Counted from the first letter of the stretch, positions 17,231 to 27,405 are shown. The stretch is DNA of 64,000 nt from Phycicoccus sp. CSK15P-2 (GCF_016888005.1 NZ_JAFDVE010000024.1:62001-126000); one strand, 5' to 3'. Translations and numbers: made by a program. Notes: generated by a model not told the origin, from the letters alone.

Positions 17231-18528
17231 CGGCGGTCCAGCTCGTGACGCGCGATGACGACGAGAGCCGCGGTCCAGGCGAGCGGGGCCACCGCGGCCG
17301 GGCGGCCGTCGTGGAGCACCTTCTCCGGGAACGACCCGGCCGCCGTCCGGTGCGCACCGAGCCAGCCGAGCAGCTCCTGGGCCTTGCCCGGGTAGCCGGT
17401 GGCCGCCCACGCGGCGGCGAAGAGCGCCGTCTCGGGGGTCCAGCTGATGCCGTCCTCCTTCCAGGACGCGCCCGGGGCCACTCCGCCGGCGGGCCGGGCC
17501 ATCGCGAGCTGGGCGCGGTCGAGCGCGACGAGGACGTCGAGGTCGGGCCGCGGGTCGCCGATGGGGGCGACGAGGAAGGTGACCGCGGCGTCCGGGGCGC
17601 TGCCGCCGAGCAGCCGCGGGTACCCGTCGGGCGAGAAGTGGGTGCGCAGGCTGCCCGCGAGGGCCTCGGCGGCCCGGCCCGCGCGGTCTGCCATCGCCAT
17701 CTCTCCGACGACCCGCAGCACCCGGTCGGCGCTGCGCAGGCCGGCGAGCACCGCGGCGGCGGTCCCCAGGGTGAGCTCGCGCTCGACGAGCTCCCAGTAG
17801 TCGGAGGACGGGTGCGGCAGCCCCGTGCCGCTCTCGCGGGACGTCAGCAGCCGGCGGGTGCACCGGATGAGCATCGTCCGCAGCGGCCCGAGTGCCTCGC
17901 CGGCGTCCTCGGGCGCGAAGCGGGCGAGCTCGTCGGCGGCCCACAGCACCCATCCGGACCCGTCGAGCTGGGCGACCCGGCCGTCCGGCGCCTTCTTCGT
18001 GGCGACGTCGTAGCGGGCCTCGAACCCGCCGTCGTCGCCCTGGACCGACGCGAGGAAGGCGAGCTGTCCCGCCGCGTCCTCGGCGCGCCCCACCCGGGCC
18101 AGGGCGCTGGCGACGAACGCTGCGTCCCGCGGCCACGCGTACCGCCAGCGGCTCGACCAGCCGGCGACGGCGACGGGCAGGCCTGCGGTGAGCGCCCGGA
18201 GGTCGAGCAGAGCCGAGTGGAGCAGCCCGTCGTCGTCGACGCCGCGGCGGGTCCACGCGGCGCATCCGGCGAGCCACTCCTCCTCGTCCTCGACGAGCCG
18301 GTTGCGCCACGGGCCGGCGTCGACGACGCGGGTGCGCGGGACCAGGATGTCGGTGCGGCCCACGGGGACGAGCTCACGCAGCGCCGGGGCGGTGAACGCG
18401 ACCGTCTCGCTGTACAGCGGGATCTCGGCGTGCCGTGCACGGTGCAGCGACCTGGCCCCGCCGAGGAGGCCGAGCGCCGCGGCGCCGCTCCCGGCGACGA
18501 CCACGCGACGGCTCACGGCGGGACTCAC
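17227..18528 (-). CDS. GH15-like (alpha/alpha)6 barrel protein with N-terminal signal
   Basis: 433 aa with a twin-arginine-like or simple signal region (SRRVVVAGSGAAALGLLGGA) and a glucoamylase-like barrel: SSRWRYAWPRDAAFVASAL is the characteristic GH15 motif, and the C-terminal ISWTPETALFAAAWAATGYP is the expected second acid region. It lacks the N-terminal beta-sandwich of full GH15 enzymes. It is likely exported and acts on an alpha-glucan or glycoconjugate; activity is uncertain. GTG codons at 18528 or 18516 are both possible starts. Coupled by ATGA to the polytopic membrane protein, suggesting a shared envelope function. Confidence 0.72.
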   Translation of the reverse strand: MSPAVSRRVVVAGSGAAALGLLGGARSLHRARHAEIPLYSETVAFTAPALRELVPVGRTDILVPRTRVVDAGPWRNRLVEDEEEWLAGCAAWTRRGVDDDGLLHSALLDLRALTAGLPVAVAGWSSRWRYAWPRDAAFVASALARVGRAEDAAGQLAFLASVQGDDGGFEARYDVATKKAPDGRVAQLDGSGWVLWAADELARFAPEDAGEALGPLRTMLIRCTRRLLTSRESGTGLPHPSSDYWELVERELTLGTAAAVLAGLRSADRVLRVVGEMAMADRAGRAAEALAGSLRTHFSPDGYPRLLGGSAPDAAVTFLVAPIGDPRPDLDVLVALDRAQLAMARPAGGVAPGASWKEDGISWTPETALFAAAWAATGYPGKAQELLGWLGAHRTAAGSFPEKVLHDGRPAAVAPLAWTAALVVIARHELDRR

Positions 18529-18658
18529 CCGGGAACGGTATCCCGCAGCCGTGAGAGGGATCACGGGTGACCACCGTCTCAGCCGCCTACGCCGGGCCCG
18601 ACCGGCCAGTAGGTTCGCCGCCAGGTATCCCCGTCCTGCCCCGAAGGAGCCCGACCCC

Positions 18659-19999
18659 ATGGACCAGATCCGCGAGGCCATCCTCTCCGGAGACCGCAGC
18701 ATCGAGACCTACGCCGGGCTCGCCGTGCCCGAGGCGTACCGGGCGGCGACGGTCCACAAGGACGAGGTCGGGATCTTCGAGGGGATGTCGACCCAGGAGA
18801 AGGACCCGCGGCGCTCGCTGCACGTCGAGGACGTGCCGGTCCCCGAGCTCGCCCCCGGTGAGGCCCTCGTGGCCGTCATGGCGAGCGCGATCAACTACAA
18901 CACCGTGTGGACCTCGATCTTCGAGCCGGTCTCGACCTTCGGGTTCCTCGAGCGCTACGGCCGGACCTCCGAGTTCGCCGAGCGGCACGACCTGCCGTAC
19001 CACGTCGTCGGCTCCGACCTCGCCGGCGTCGTCCTGCGCACCGGCCCCGGCGTCACGAAGTGGAAGCCCGGTACCGAGGTCGTCGCGCACTGCCTGTCGG
19101 TCGAGCTCGAGGACGCCGAGGGCCACGACGACACGATGATGGACCCGCAGCAGCGCATCTGGGGGTTCGAGACGAACTTCGGCGGCCTCGCCGAGCTCGC
19201 GGTCGTCAAGGCCAACCAGCTGATGCCCAAGCCGGCCCACCTGTCCTGGGAGGAGGCCGCCTCCCCCGGGCTCGTCAACTCCACCGCCTACCGCCAGCTC
19301 GTGAGCAAGAACGGTGCGGCCATGAAGCTCGGCGACCGGGTGCTCGTGTGGGGGGCGTCGGGCGGGCTCGGGTCGTACGCCACCCAGATGGCCCTCGCCG
19401 GAGGCGCGACCCCGATCTGTGTCGTGTCCTCGCCGCAGAAGGCCGACATCTGCCGGTCGATGGGCGCCGAGCTGATCATCGACCGCAGCGCCGAGGACTA
19501 CCGGTTCTGGAGCGAGGACGGCACCGAGCAGAACCCGAACGAGTGGCAGCGGTTCGGCAAGCGGATCCGCGAGCTCACCGGGGGCCACGACGTCGACATC
19601 GTCTTCGAGCACCCGGGCCGGGAGACCTTCGGGGCATCCGTCTACGTGGCCCGCAAGGGCGGCACGATCGTCACCTGTGCGTCGACGTCGGGGTACATGC
19701 ACGAGTACGACAACCGGTACCTGTGGATGAACCTCAAGCGGATCGTGTCGTCGCACTTCGCCAACTACCGCGAGGCGTGGGAGGCCAACGACCTCGTCGA
19801 CCGCGGCATCGTCCACCCGACCCTGTCCAAGACCTACCGGCTCGAGGAGGTCGGCCAGGCCGCGCTCGACGTGCACCGCAACGCGCACCAGGGCAAGGTC
19901 GGCGTGCTGACCCTCGCGCCGGAGGCGGGGCTGGGCGTCACCGACCCCGAGAAGCGGGCCGGTTTCGAGTCCGCGATCAACCGCTTCCGGGACGCCTGA
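18659..19999 (+). CDS. ccr: crotonyl-CoA carboxylase/reductase
   Basis: 446-aa MDR-family enzyme that reductively carboxylates crotonyl-CoA to ethylmalonyl-CoA with NADPH. The cofactor loop is VWGASGGLGSYATQ (about residues 230-242). The four CO2-binding residues established for the Kitasatospora setae enzyme (Asn81, Phe170, Glu171, His365) appear here as N81, F170, E171 and H366, which supports a true carboxylase rather than a plain reductase. The ATG at 18659 has a GAAGGAG ribosome site about 10 nt upstream. It is divergent from the GH15-like gene. It is the signature enzyme of the ethylmalonyl-CoA pathway and also supplies polyketide extender units in actinomycetes. Confidence 0.95.
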   Translation: MDQIREAILSGDRSIETYAGLAVPEAYRAATVHKDEVGIFEGMSTQEKDPRRSLHVEDVPVPELAPGEALVAVMASAINYNTVWTSIFEPVSTFGFLERYGRTSEFAERHDLPYHVVGSDLAGVVLRTGPGVTKWKPGTEVVAHCLSVELEDAEGHDDTMMDPQQRIWGFETNFGGLAELAVVKANQLMPKPAHLSWEEAASPGLVNSTAYRQLVSKNGAAMKLGDRVLVWGASGGLGSYATQMALAGGATPICVVSSPQKADICRSMGAELIIDRSAEDYRFWSEDGTEQNPNEWQRFGKRIRELTGGHDVDIVFEHPGRETFGASVYVARKGGTIVTCASTSGYMHEYDNRYLWMNLKRIVSSHFANYREAWEANDLVDRGIVHPTLSKTYRLEEVGQAALDVHRNAHQGKVGVLTLAPEAGLGVTDPEKRAGFESAINRFRDA

Positions 20000-20065
20000 G
20001 CAGCGCCGCGCGTCCTCCTGCACCACACCTGCACCAGGCCGCCACTAGGGTGTGGCCGGAGGTGC

Positions 20066-21286
20066 ATGGTGCGACTGTCGACGGTCTGGGGGCCGGTGTC
20101 CCGGTGGGGCGAGTACCGCCGGCGTCAGCGGGCGGCGCTCGACCGCAGCAACCACCTGCCGCAGCGCCCCGACCGTCCTCCGGCACCCGACCCGACGCCC
20201 GGCGAGGGGATGGACGACACGGCCGGCCGGTTCGGCCTGGCCCAGCCGCTCAACCGGCACTCGCCCTTCTACCTCGGCTTCTTCGGCGCCACCGGCGCGA
20301 TGCTCGCCGTCGGGCTCTGGAGGACGCTCGGCGTCCTCGCCCCGACGCTGAGCATCCTCCTCGTCGCGTTCTTCCTCGCGCTGGCCCTCGACCCCGTCGT
20401 CGAGCGCCTCGTCGCGGGCGGCATCCGTCGCTCAGCGGCCGTCTCGCTCGTGTTCTTCCTCCTGCTCGTCGCCCTCGGCATCCTCGGATGGCTCGTCGTG
20501 CCGACCGCCGTCGCCCAGGGCACCGCGCTGGCGCAGCAGGTCCCGCAGTACGCCACCGACCTCCTCGAGACCCGCTGGGTACGCGACCTCGACCGCAGCT
20601 ACGACGTCGTCGACCGGCTCCAGGCCGAGCTCACGACGAAGCTGCAGGACCAGCGGTTCCTCGAGGGCGTGCTCGGCGGGCTGCTCGGGGCCGGTCGCGC
20701 CGTGGTGTCCGGCACGTTCCAGACGGTCACCGTCCTCGTCCTCACGCTCTACCTGCTCGCCTCGTTGCCGCGGGTCAAGCAGGCGACCTACGCGCTCGTC
20801 CCGGCGAGCCGCCGGCCGCGGGTGGTCTCGCTCTCGGAGGAGATCATGCGACGGGTCGGGTCCTACGCCGGCGGGCAGGTGGCCATCGCCACGCTCAACG
20901 CCTTCCTGTCGTGGGTGATGATGCGGGTCGTCGGGGTCCCGTACGCCGCCGCGCTGTCGGTGCTCGTCGGGTTGCTCGGGCTCATCCCGATGGTCGGCGC
21001 CACCCTCGGCGCCGCGATCGTCACCCTGGTCGCGTTCTTCGACGAGCCGCGCTCGGCGCTGGTCGTCGTCATCTACTACGTCGTCTACCAGCAGCTCGAG
21101 AACTACGTCGTCGCGCCACGGGTCATGCAGCGGACGGTGTCGGTCCCGGGTGTCGTCACCGTCGTCGCGGTGCTCGCGGGCGGGGCACTGCTCGGCGTGC
21201 TCGGCGCGCTGCTCGCGATCCCCGTCGCGGCCGGGATGCTCCTGCTGTACGAGGAGGTCGTCGTCCCCCGCCAGCGCAACGCCTGA
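20066..21286 (+). CDS. AI-2E/PerM-family transporter
   Basis: 406-aa membrane protein with about eight predicted helices. Family signs are paired N-terminal helices (LSILLVAFFLALALDPVVERL), a long extracytoplasmic stretch, and the C-terminal GLLGLIPMVGATLGAAIVTL and YYVVYQQLENYVVAPRVM motifs. Members export autoinducer-2 or act as Na+/H+ antiporters; the substrate here is unknown. A GGAGG lies just before the ATG at 20066. It ends 94 bp from a convergent small gene, with a long hairpin between. Confidence 0.9.
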   Translation: MVRLSTVWGPVSRWGEYRRRQRAALDRSNHLPQRPDRPPAPDPTPGEGMDDTAGRFGLAQPLNRHSPFYLGFFGATGAMLAVGLWRTLGVLAPTLSILLVAFFLALALDPVVERLVAGGIRRSAAVSLVFFLLLVALGILGWLVVPTAVAQGTALAQQVPQYATDLLETRWVRDLDRSYDVVDRLQAELTTKLQDQRFLEGVLGGLLGAGRAVVSGTFQTVTVLVLTLYLLASLPRVKQATYALVPASRRPRVVSLSEEIMRRVGSYAGGQVAIATLNAFLSWVMMRVVGVPYAAALSVLVGLLGLIPMVGATLGAAIVTLVAFFDEPRSALVVVIYYVVYQQLENYVVAPRVMQRTVSVPGVVTVVAVLAGGALLGVLGALLAIPVAAGMLLLYEEVVVPRQRNA

Positions 21287-21300
21287 CCCGCGACCCCACA

Positions 21301-21368
21301 CCCCCTCTCGAACGTGTGTGAACACGCCGCACTTCCAGCGGCCGTGTTCACACACGTTCGCGAGGGGG
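21301..21368. terminator. 26-bp hairpin at convergent transporter/small-protein junction
   Basis: The arm 21301-21326 (CCCCCTCTCGAACGTGTGTG, then AACACG) pairs with 21343-21368 with one mismatch; the 16-nt loop itself contains a CCGC/GCGG stem. There is no T-run. Position between two converging genes suggests a bidirectional transcript end. Confidence 0.6.
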
Positions 21369-21380
21369 GAGGGGAGGAAG

Positions 21381-21659
21381 TCAGGGGCGGGCGGCGTGCC
21401 GCGAGGCCCAGCAGCGGGTGTGCCAGTGGCGGCGTTCCTCCACGCCCCCGACGCCCTCGGCGGGCCAGGCGACGACGTGCGGCGTCCCCACGGGGATGCC
21501 GTGGTGGCAGCCCGGACAGCGGTACTCGCGGCTCGACGTCGCGCCGCTCAGCCGGCGGACGTGCCAGGGGCGTCCACGCCACTGCTCGGTCGTGACCTCG
21601 GTTGCCGCGGACAGTGGACGGCGGTCCAGGTCCCGGCGACGGCGGTTGGAGCGGGGCAC
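21381..21659 (-). CDS. small conserved actinobacterial Cys-containing protein
   Basis: 92 aa, basic N-terminus (PRSNRRRRDLDRR), then YRCPGCHHGI with a CxxC, HVVAW, and RHWHTRCW. The Cys/His spacing suggests a small zinc-binding module. Proteins of this pattern are widespread hypothetical proteins in high-GC Gram-positives, as far as I recall. The start is a GTG at 21659; the longer in-frame reading upstream is a shadow of the flavoprotein gene. It follows that gene by 17 bp and is probably in the same transcript. Confidence 0.7.
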   Translation of the reverse strand: MPRSNRRRRDLDRRPLSAATEVTTEQWRGRPWHVRRLSGATSSREYRCPGCHHGIPVGTPHVVAWPAEGVGGVEERRHWHTRCWASRHAARP

Positions 21660-21676
21660 GGGTCCAGTCTCGCCGG

Positions 21677-24133
21677 TCAGCCGCGGACGCGGGAGGAGAA
21701 GGGGTCGTACGGCGGGCGCAGCGACACGCGCGCGGGGTACCGGCGCCCGGCGACGTCGACCTCCCAGGTGCCGTCCTCGACCCACGCGGCCGTGACGCCA
21801 CTCGCGTGCTCGACACCGCCGAGCCCCACCGCACCACCGACCGTCCAGCCGTAGGACCCCGAGCGCACGTCGCCGGTGGGAACGCCGTCACGGACGAGGA
21901 CCTCGCCGTGGACGAGCAACGGCTCGGGGTCGTCGACGACGACGGAGACGATGCGATGCGTGGGCGGCCCGGCCGCCCGGGCGGCGAGCACGGCCTCGCG
22001 TCCGACGAACCCCCCGGGCTTGTCGAGCGCGACGGCGAAGCCGAGGCCCGCCGACCACACGTCGTCGGTGGTGTCGAGGTCGTGGCCGTGGTCCCGGTAG
22101 CCCTTCTCCAGCCGGAGGCTGCCGAGGGCCGCGAGCCCGACCGGGCGGGCCCCCTCCCCCAGCACTGCGTCCCAGACCCCCGCGGCGTCGTCCGCCGGGA
22201 CGTACAGCTCCCAGCCGAGCTCGCCGACATAGGTGACCCGCACGGCGAGGACGTCGACGTCGCCGAGACGCACCCGCCGCACGGCCCGGAAGGGGAAGGC
22301 GCCGGGTGACCAGTCCTGCCCCGGCGCCAGGGCCGCCAGCACCTCCCGCGACCGCGGCCCCTGGACGCCGAGCAGCGCGAGATCCTCGGTGAGGTCGGTG
22401 ACCGTCACGTCCGCGTCCCCGAGCCCGCGGCGGAGCAACCCCGTCACCGCGCCGTACGCCGTGTCCGAGGCGACGACGAGGAGGTCGTCGGACGTCAGCC
22501 GGGTGACGGTGAGATCGGCGTCGATGCCGCCGTCCGGGCCCAGCCACTGCGTGTAGGTGATACGTCCGTCGTGGGACAGGTCCCCCGCCGACAGCCGGTC
22601 GAGCACGCGGAGCGCGTCCGGGCCGCGGACGGCCAGCTTCGTCATGAAGGACAGGTCGACCAGCCCGGCAGCCTCGCGGACGGCGCGGTGCTCGGCCTGC
22701 CAGTGCGACGCCCATTCGGGCAGCCCCCAGCCCGGCTCGGCCGTCGGGCGCTGCCCCGGACCGGCGTACCAGGCGGCGGAGTCCCATCCGGAGACGTCAC
22801 GGAGGAAGGCACCGGCGGCGACCATCCGGTCGTGGGCCGGCGACCGGAACACGCCACGGGACGACCTGAGCTGCGTGCCCGGAGGGTGCGCCGCGTAGAC
22901 GGTGCCGAGGATCTCGGCGGTGCGCGCCCGACGGTGCTCCGGCAGCAGCTGCCAGCCGCGGAAGCGTGCGACGTCGATGCCCGTGACGTCGACGTCCGGA
23001 CGCCCCTGCACCACCCAGTGCGCGACGATCCGGCCGAGCCCGCCCGCCGAGAGGATGCCGACGGAGTTGAGGCCGGCACACACGAAGTAGCCGTGGACGC
23101 CCGGCGCCTCACCCACGGCGGGTGCAAGGTCGGGCGTGAACGACTCGGGGCCGCAGAAGAACGTGCGAATCCCGGCACCCTCGACGCCGGGCACCCGTGC
23201 CATCGCCCGCTCGAGGAACGGGGCGACGCGGTCGGTGTCCGGCGGGATGGTGCCGAACGCGAAGTCCGTCGGGATGCCGTCGACGTGCCAGGCCGCGGCC
23301 TGCGGCTCGAAGAGCCCGACCATGAGGCCGCCGCCCTCCTCGCGGTAGTAGCCGTAGGAGGCGGGGTCCTCGAAGACCGGCAGCCCGGCGTGCACACCGT
23401 CGATCGGCTCGGTGACGAGGTAGTAGTGCTCGGCTGCCTGGTTCGGCACGACGACGCCGTTCGCGGCGGCGAGCTCGCGGGCCCACATCCCCGCCGCGTT
23501 GACGACGACCTCGCACTCGACGACGCCCTGGTCGGTGACGACGCCGGTCACCTGCTCGACCGCGCCCCGCGGGCGGGTACGCACCTCCTCGACCCGGACG
23601 CCCTCGACGACCCGCACACCGCCGGCTCGGGCTCCCTTGGCGAGCGCCATCGTGAGGTCGACCGGGTCGACCCTCCCGTCGCCGGGCACGTGGAAGCCCC
23701 CGACGAGGTCGTCGGTGCGGGCGAGCGGGAAGAGCTGCGCCATCTCCGCCGGCGAGACCTCCTCGACCTCGAGTCCGAGCCGCCGCTGGAACGCCGCCAC
23801 CCGTCGGTACTCGTGCAGCCGGCCCTCGTCCGCGGCGGCCTCGACGAGCCCGACCGGGCGGAAGCCGGTGGACTGCCCGGTCTCGGCCTCGAGCCGTCCG
23901 TAGAGGTCGCGGGAGTACAGCCGCAGCCGGGTGCTCGTCTCGCTGAAGGACCCGAAGCACGTCATCAGACCGGCGGCGTGCCAGGTCGTGCCGGAGGTCA
24001 GCCGATCGCGCTCCAAGAGCACGACGTCGGTCTCGCCGGCGTGCGCGAGGTGGTAGGCGACGGACGTCCCGATGACCCCGCCGCCGATGACGACGACCCG
24101 CGCCCGGTCCGGCAACGGCCTCGAGGTGCTCAT
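21677..24133 (-). CDS. dimethylglycine/sarcosine dehydrogenase-like flavoprotein (DAO + GcvT domains)
   Basis: 818 aa. The N-terminal FAD domain begins VVVIGGGVIGTSVAYHL and has SGTTWHAAGL, where His52 is at the position that carries covalent FAD in this family. The C-terminal half is a GcvT/aminomethyltransferase fold (MTKLAVRGPDALRVLDRLSAGD, LLGVQGPRSREVLAAL) that normally binds tetrahydrofolate and captures the methyl carbon. Predicted to demethylate a methylated glycine derivative or betaine product, giving methylene-THF or formaldehyde. fdhA and glyA in this window could handle those products. The exact substrate is unknown. Confidence 0.85.
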   Translation of the reverse strand: MSTSRPLPDRARVVVIGGGVIGTSVAYHLAHAGETDVVLLERDRLTSGTTWHAAGLMTCFGSFSETSTRLRLYSRDLYGRLEAETGQSTGFRPVGLVEAAADEGRLHEYRRVAAFQRRLGLEVEEVSPAEMAQLFPLARTDDLVGGFHVPGDGRVDPVDLTMALAKGARAGGVRVVEGVRVEEVRTRPRGAVEQVTGVVTDQGVVECEVVVNAAGMWARELAAANGVVVPNQAAEHYYLVTEPIDGVHAGLPVFEDPASYGYYREEGGGLMVGLFEPQAAAWHVDGIPTDFAFGTIPPDTDRVAPFLERAMARVPGVEGAGIRTFFCGPESFTPDLAPAVGEAPGVHGYFVCAGLNSVGILSAGGLGRIVAHWVVQGRPDVDVTGIDVARFRGWQLLPEHRRARTAEILGTVYAAHPPGTQLRSSRGVFRSPAHDRMVAAGAFLRDVSGWDSAAWYAGPGQRPTAEPGWGLPEWASHWQAEHRAVREAAGLVDLSFMTKLAVRGPDALRVLDRLSAGDLSHDGRITYTQWLGPDGGIDADLTVTRLTSDDLLVVASDTAYGAVTGLLRRGLGDADVTVTDLTEDLALLGVQGPRSREVLAALAPGQDWSPGAFPFRAVRRVRLGDVDVLAVRVTYVGELGWELYVPADDAAGVWDAVLGEGARPVGLAALGSLRLEKGYRDHGHDLDTTDDVWSAGLGFAVALDKPGGFVGREAVLAARAAGPPTHRIVSVVVDDPEPLLVHGEVLVRDGVPTGDVRSGSYGWTVGGAVGLGGVEHASGVTAAWVEDGTWEVDVAGRRYPARVSLRPPYDPFSSRVRG

Positions 24134-24262
24134 CCGCCGGACACTATCGAGTGACGGCGGTGGTCAGGCACACGCGCTGTCGCGGCCCGCACCGGCCATG
24201 TGCTGTGCGGATGCCTCCACGGTGTGCATCTGCACCGAAGCGCGGGTACCGAGCCGGAGGTG

Positions 24263-26041
24263 TCAGTCGTAGGTGCGGAAGCCGCGGCCGGTCTTGCGGC
24301 CGAGGTAGCCGGCGGTCACCAGGTGTTCGAGCAGCGGCGCCGGAGCGAAGCCGCGCTCGCGGAACTCGACGTACAGCTCGCGCTCGATGGCCAGTGAGAC
24401 GTCGAGGCCCACGACGTCGAGCAGCTCGAAGGGACCCATCGGCAGGCCGCAGCCGGTCTTCATCGCGGTGTCGATGTCGTCCGCGGTGGCGTAGTTGGCC
24501 TCGAGCATCTTCACGGCGTCGTTGAGGTACGGGAAGAGCAGCGCGTTGACGATGAAGCCGCTGCGGTCGCCGCACGTCACGGCCACCTTGCCGATGCGAC
24601 CGCAGAGGTCCTGCACGGTCGCGAGGACGTCCGGCGCGGTCGTCACGGTGTGCACGACCTCGACGAGCCTCATCACCTGCGCCGGGTTGAAGAAGTGCAT
24701 CCCGATGACGTCCTGCGGGCGCGAGGTGACCTTGGCGCAGTCGATGATCGGCAGCGAGGACGTCGTCGTCGCGAGCACCGCCCCGGGCTTGCAGATGCGG
24801 TCGAGGTCGCGGAAGAGGTCCTGCTTGACCGCGAGGTCCTCGGCGATCGCCTCGACGACGAGGTCGGCCTCGGCCAGCGCCTCGCGCTCGGTGACGCCGG
24901 TGACCCGGGCGAGCATCGCGCCGGCGGCCGCCTGGTCCATCCGGCCCTTCTCGACGGCCCGCCCACAGCTCTTCTCGAGGGCCGCGCGCACGGCCGCGAC
25001 CTTGTCGTCGGACCGCGCGACGAAGGTGACCGGGTGGCCGGCCTTGGCGAAGACCTCGATGATCCCCGTGGCCATCGTGCCGCTGCCGACGACCCCGACG
25101 CTCGCGACCTCGCGCAGCTCGACGCCGGCGGGCACGCCGCCGGTCGGGGTCTGCGCGTCGGGCACGACCTCGGGCGAGCCCGGCTCGGCGTAGGTGTAGA
25201 ACCCGCGCCCGGACTTCCGCCCGAGCAGCCCGGCGCTCACCATCTGCTTGATGATCGGGCTCGGCGCGTGCAGCCGGTCACGGCCCTGCTTGTACATCGT
25301 GTCGAGGATCTCGTAGGCGGTGTCGAGCCCGATGAGGTCGAGCAGCGCGAGCGGGCCCATCGGGTAGCCGCAGCCGAAGCGCATCGCGGCGTCGAGGTCC
25401 TCGCGCGTGGCGTACTTCGACTCGTACATCGAGACGGCGTGGTTGAGGTAGCCGAAGAGCAGGGCGTTGGCGATGAAGCCCGCCTTGTCGCCGACGACCA
25501 CCGGCTTCTTCCCGAGCCGCTCGGCGAGGGCCTTGACGTCGTCGAAGACGTCCTCCGCGGTGATGACCGTGCGGATGACCTCGACGAACTGGAGCACCGG
25601 GGCCGGGTTGAAGAAGTGCATCCCGACGACGCGCTTGGGGTCGGTCGTCGCGACGGCGATCTCGGTGACCGGCAGCGACGAGGTGTTCGTCGCGAGCACG
25701 GCGTCCGGCGAGACGATGGCGTCGAGGCGGGAGAAGATCTCCTTCTTGAGGTCGAGGTGCTCCGGCACGGCCTCGACGACGAGCCGGCAGCCGGCGAGGT
25801 CCTGCAGGTCGGTCGTGTACGTCACCCGGGCGTGCAGGGCGTCGTGCTCGTCCTGGGTGATCTTCTCGCGCTTCAGCGCCCGCCCGGTGCTCCCGGCGAG
25901 GACCTCCTTGCCGTGCTGCACCCCCGACTCGTCGACCTCGGCCGCGACGACCTCGAGCCCGTTCCGGGCGAACACCTCGACGATGCCCGCCCCCATCGTG
26001 CCGAGTCCGATCACACCCACGGTCGAGAAGTCACGCGCCAT
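24263..26041 (-). CDS. 3-hydroxyacyl-CoA dehydrogenase with two tandem complete domains
   Basis: 592 aa, made of two full copies of the 3-hydroxybutyryl-CoA dehydrogenase fold: residues about 1-288 ([43 protein letters not shown]) and about 310-592 ([43 protein letters not shown]). Both keep the NAD loop, the catalytic His in HFFNP and the C-terminal dimerisation domain, so both may be active. Predicted to interconvert acetoacetyl-CoA and 3-hydroxybutyryl-CoA, between thiolase and crotonase in the ethylmalonyl-CoA or butyryl-CoA route. The covalent fusion of two copies mimics the usual homodimer. Confidence 0.92.
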   Translation of the reverse strand: MARDFSTVGVIGLGTMGAGIVEVFARNGLEVVAAEVDESGVQHGKEVLAGSTGRALKREKITQDEHDALHARVTYTTDLQDLAGCRLVVEAVPEHLDLKKEIFSRLDAIVSPDAVLATNTSSLPVTEIAVATTDPKRVVGMHFFNPAPVLQFVEVIRTVITAEDVFDDVKALAERLGKKPVVVGDKAGFIANALLFGYLNHAVSMYESKYATREDLDAAMRFGCGYPMGPLALLDLIGLDTAYEILDTMYKQGRDRLHAPSPIIKQMVSAGLLGRKSGRGFYTYAEPGSPEVVPDAQTPTGGVPAGVELREVASVGVVGSGTMATGIIEVFAKAGHPVTFVARSDDKVAAVRAALEKSCGRAVEKGRMDQAAAGAMLARVTGVTEREALAEADLVVEAIAEDLAVKQDLFRDLDRICKPGAVLATTTSSLPIIDCAKVTSRPQDVIGMHFFNPAQVMRLVEVVHTVTTAPDVLATVQDLCGRIGKVAVTCGDRSGFIVNALLFPYLNDAVKMLEANYATADDIDTAMKTGCGLPMGPFELLDVVGLDVSLAIERELYVEFRERGFAPAPLLEHLVTAGYLGRKTGRGFRTYD

Positions 26042-26143
26042 GGCGGCGATCCTTCCAGAGCCCTCGCGGGTGGACGACGGGCTGCGGGCGTGACGCTGCT
26101 TACGCCACGGGGCCGTCGTGCGGGATGCCCTGCGGGAGCCCGC

Positions 26144-26614
26144 TCACCAGTCGACCCCGCTCGCCACGAGGTCGGTCTCGAGGGCCAGCCGGTGCCGCGG
26201 GTCGAGCGGGAGCAGGCCGATCGGGACGCGGAGGTCGGCGCGGCCGCAGAGCTCGACGAGCACGTGGTCGTAGGCGGCGAGCGCCGCGGCCAGGCGCGCC
26301 GCCTGGTGCGGCTGGCCTGCGGCCTCGATGGCACAGACCTGCGCGGCCAGCCGGCGCAGCTCGAGGACGAGGAGCACGGTGGGTACCGGCTCGGGCCTGG
26401 GCGTGCGCCGGACCAGGCCGACCCGCTCCAACCCGTCCAGCAGGCCCTCGACGGACGCGGCGGCTCGACGCACGGCGCGGTGGGCCCGCCGGACGACCGG
26501 GCGCAGCAGCCGGGGCGCGTCGCCCTCGCCGAACCACCGCAGGCCCTCGAAGACGACGACGTAGGCCGCCCCGGGCAGGAGGACGAGACAGAGCACCGCC
26601 AGCGTCGCCCTCAT
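26144..26614 (-). CDS. hypothetical protein with N-terminal membrane anchor
   Basis: 156 aa. Residues 1-25 ([20 protein letters not shown]) form a membrane segment; the rest is Arg/Leu/Ala-rich with predicted helices and no recognised domain. The ATG at 26614 was chosen because the sequence turns hydrophobic directly after it; a GTG-type extension to 26692 is Arg-rich. It is divergent from nucS with 95 bp between the starts, placing a shared promoter region there. Confidence 0.6.
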   Translation of the reverse strand: MRATLAVLCLVLLPGAAYVVVFEGLRWFGEGDAPRLLRPVVRRAHRAVRRAAASVEGLLDGLERVGLVRRTPRPEPVPTVLLVLELRRLAAQVCAIEAAGQPHQAARLAAALAAYDHVLVELCGRADLRVPIGLLPLDPRHRLALETDLVASGVDW

Positions 26615-26709
26615 CGGCCTCACCTCGGTGTCCAGTGTGCGACCGCGGCCCGGCGTCGGCAACAGGTCGGTCCGCCGCCCCCGCCCAGGCATCGGTAGGG
26701 TGTCGGCCC

Positions 26710-27405
26710 GTGCGGATGGTCATCGCGACGTGCTCGGTCGACTACGAGGGACGGCTGACCGCTCATCTCCCCCTCGCCACCCGGCTGCTCCTGGTCAAGG
26801 CCGACGGCTCGGTGCTCGTCCACTCCGACGGCGGCTCGTACAAGCCGCTCAACTGGATGTCGCCGCCGTGCGCCATGGCCGAGGTCGAGCCCGACGAGAC
26901 CGAGGCCGCCGACGGGGTGACCTCGGTCTGGGTCGTCCAGCACGCGAAGTCCGAGGACCGCCTGCGGGTCCGGCTGCACCAGGTGCTGCACGACAGCGCC
27001 CACGACCTCGGCGTCGACCCCGGCCTGGTCAAGGACGGGGTCGAGGCGCACCTCCAGCGGCTGCTCGCCGAGCACATCACGACGCTCGGGGACGGCTACA
27101 CCCTCTCCCGGCGCGAGTACATGACCGCCATCGGTCCCGTCGACATCCTCTGCCGGGACGCTGCCGGGAGCCACGTCGCGGTCGAGATCAAGCGCCGCGG
27201 GGAGATCGACGGCGTCGAGCAGCTGACCCGCTACCTCGAGCTGATGAACCGCGACCCGCACCTGGCGCCGGTCACCGGGGTCTTCGCGGCCCAGGTCATC
27301 AAGCCGCAGGCGCGCACCCTGGCCGAGGACCGAGGCATCCGCTGCGTCGTGCTCGACTACGACGCCCTGCGAGGGGTCGACGACAGCGAGCACCGGCTGT
27401 TCTGA
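26710..27405 (+). CDS. nucS: mismatch-specific endonuclease NucS/EndoMS
   Basis: 231 aa. NucS cuts both strands at mismatches and provides the non-canonical mismatch repair of actinobacteria that lack MutS/MutL. The N-terminal DNA-binding half ([30 protein letters not shown]) precedes the RecB-like nuclease core with GPVDILCRD (Asp145) and VEIKRRG (Glu159, Lys161). The C-terminus ends SEHRLF, close to the clamp-interacting tail of the M. tuberculosis protein (Rv1321). GTG at 26710 is preferred over ATG at 26716 because the M. tuberculosis protein likewise begins with a VRLVIA-type sequence. Confidence 0.95.
   Translation: MRMVIATCSVDYEGRLTAHLPLATRLLLVKADGSVLVHSDGGSYKPLNWMSPPCAMAEVEPDETEAADGVTSVWVVQHAKSEDRLRVRLHQVLHDSAHDLGVDPGLVKDGVEAHLQRLLAEHITTLGDGYTLSRREYMTAIGPVDILCRDAAGSHVAVEIKRRGEIDGVEQLTRYLELMNRDPHLAPVTGVFAAQVIKPQARTLAEDRGIRCVVLDYDALRGVDDSEHRLF

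Noticed and set aside
26125-26709. Long N-terminal extension of nucS
   Set aside because: The in-frame upstream sequence is Arg/Gly-rich, overlaps the divergent gene, and known NucS proteins start at the VRMVIA-like sequence.
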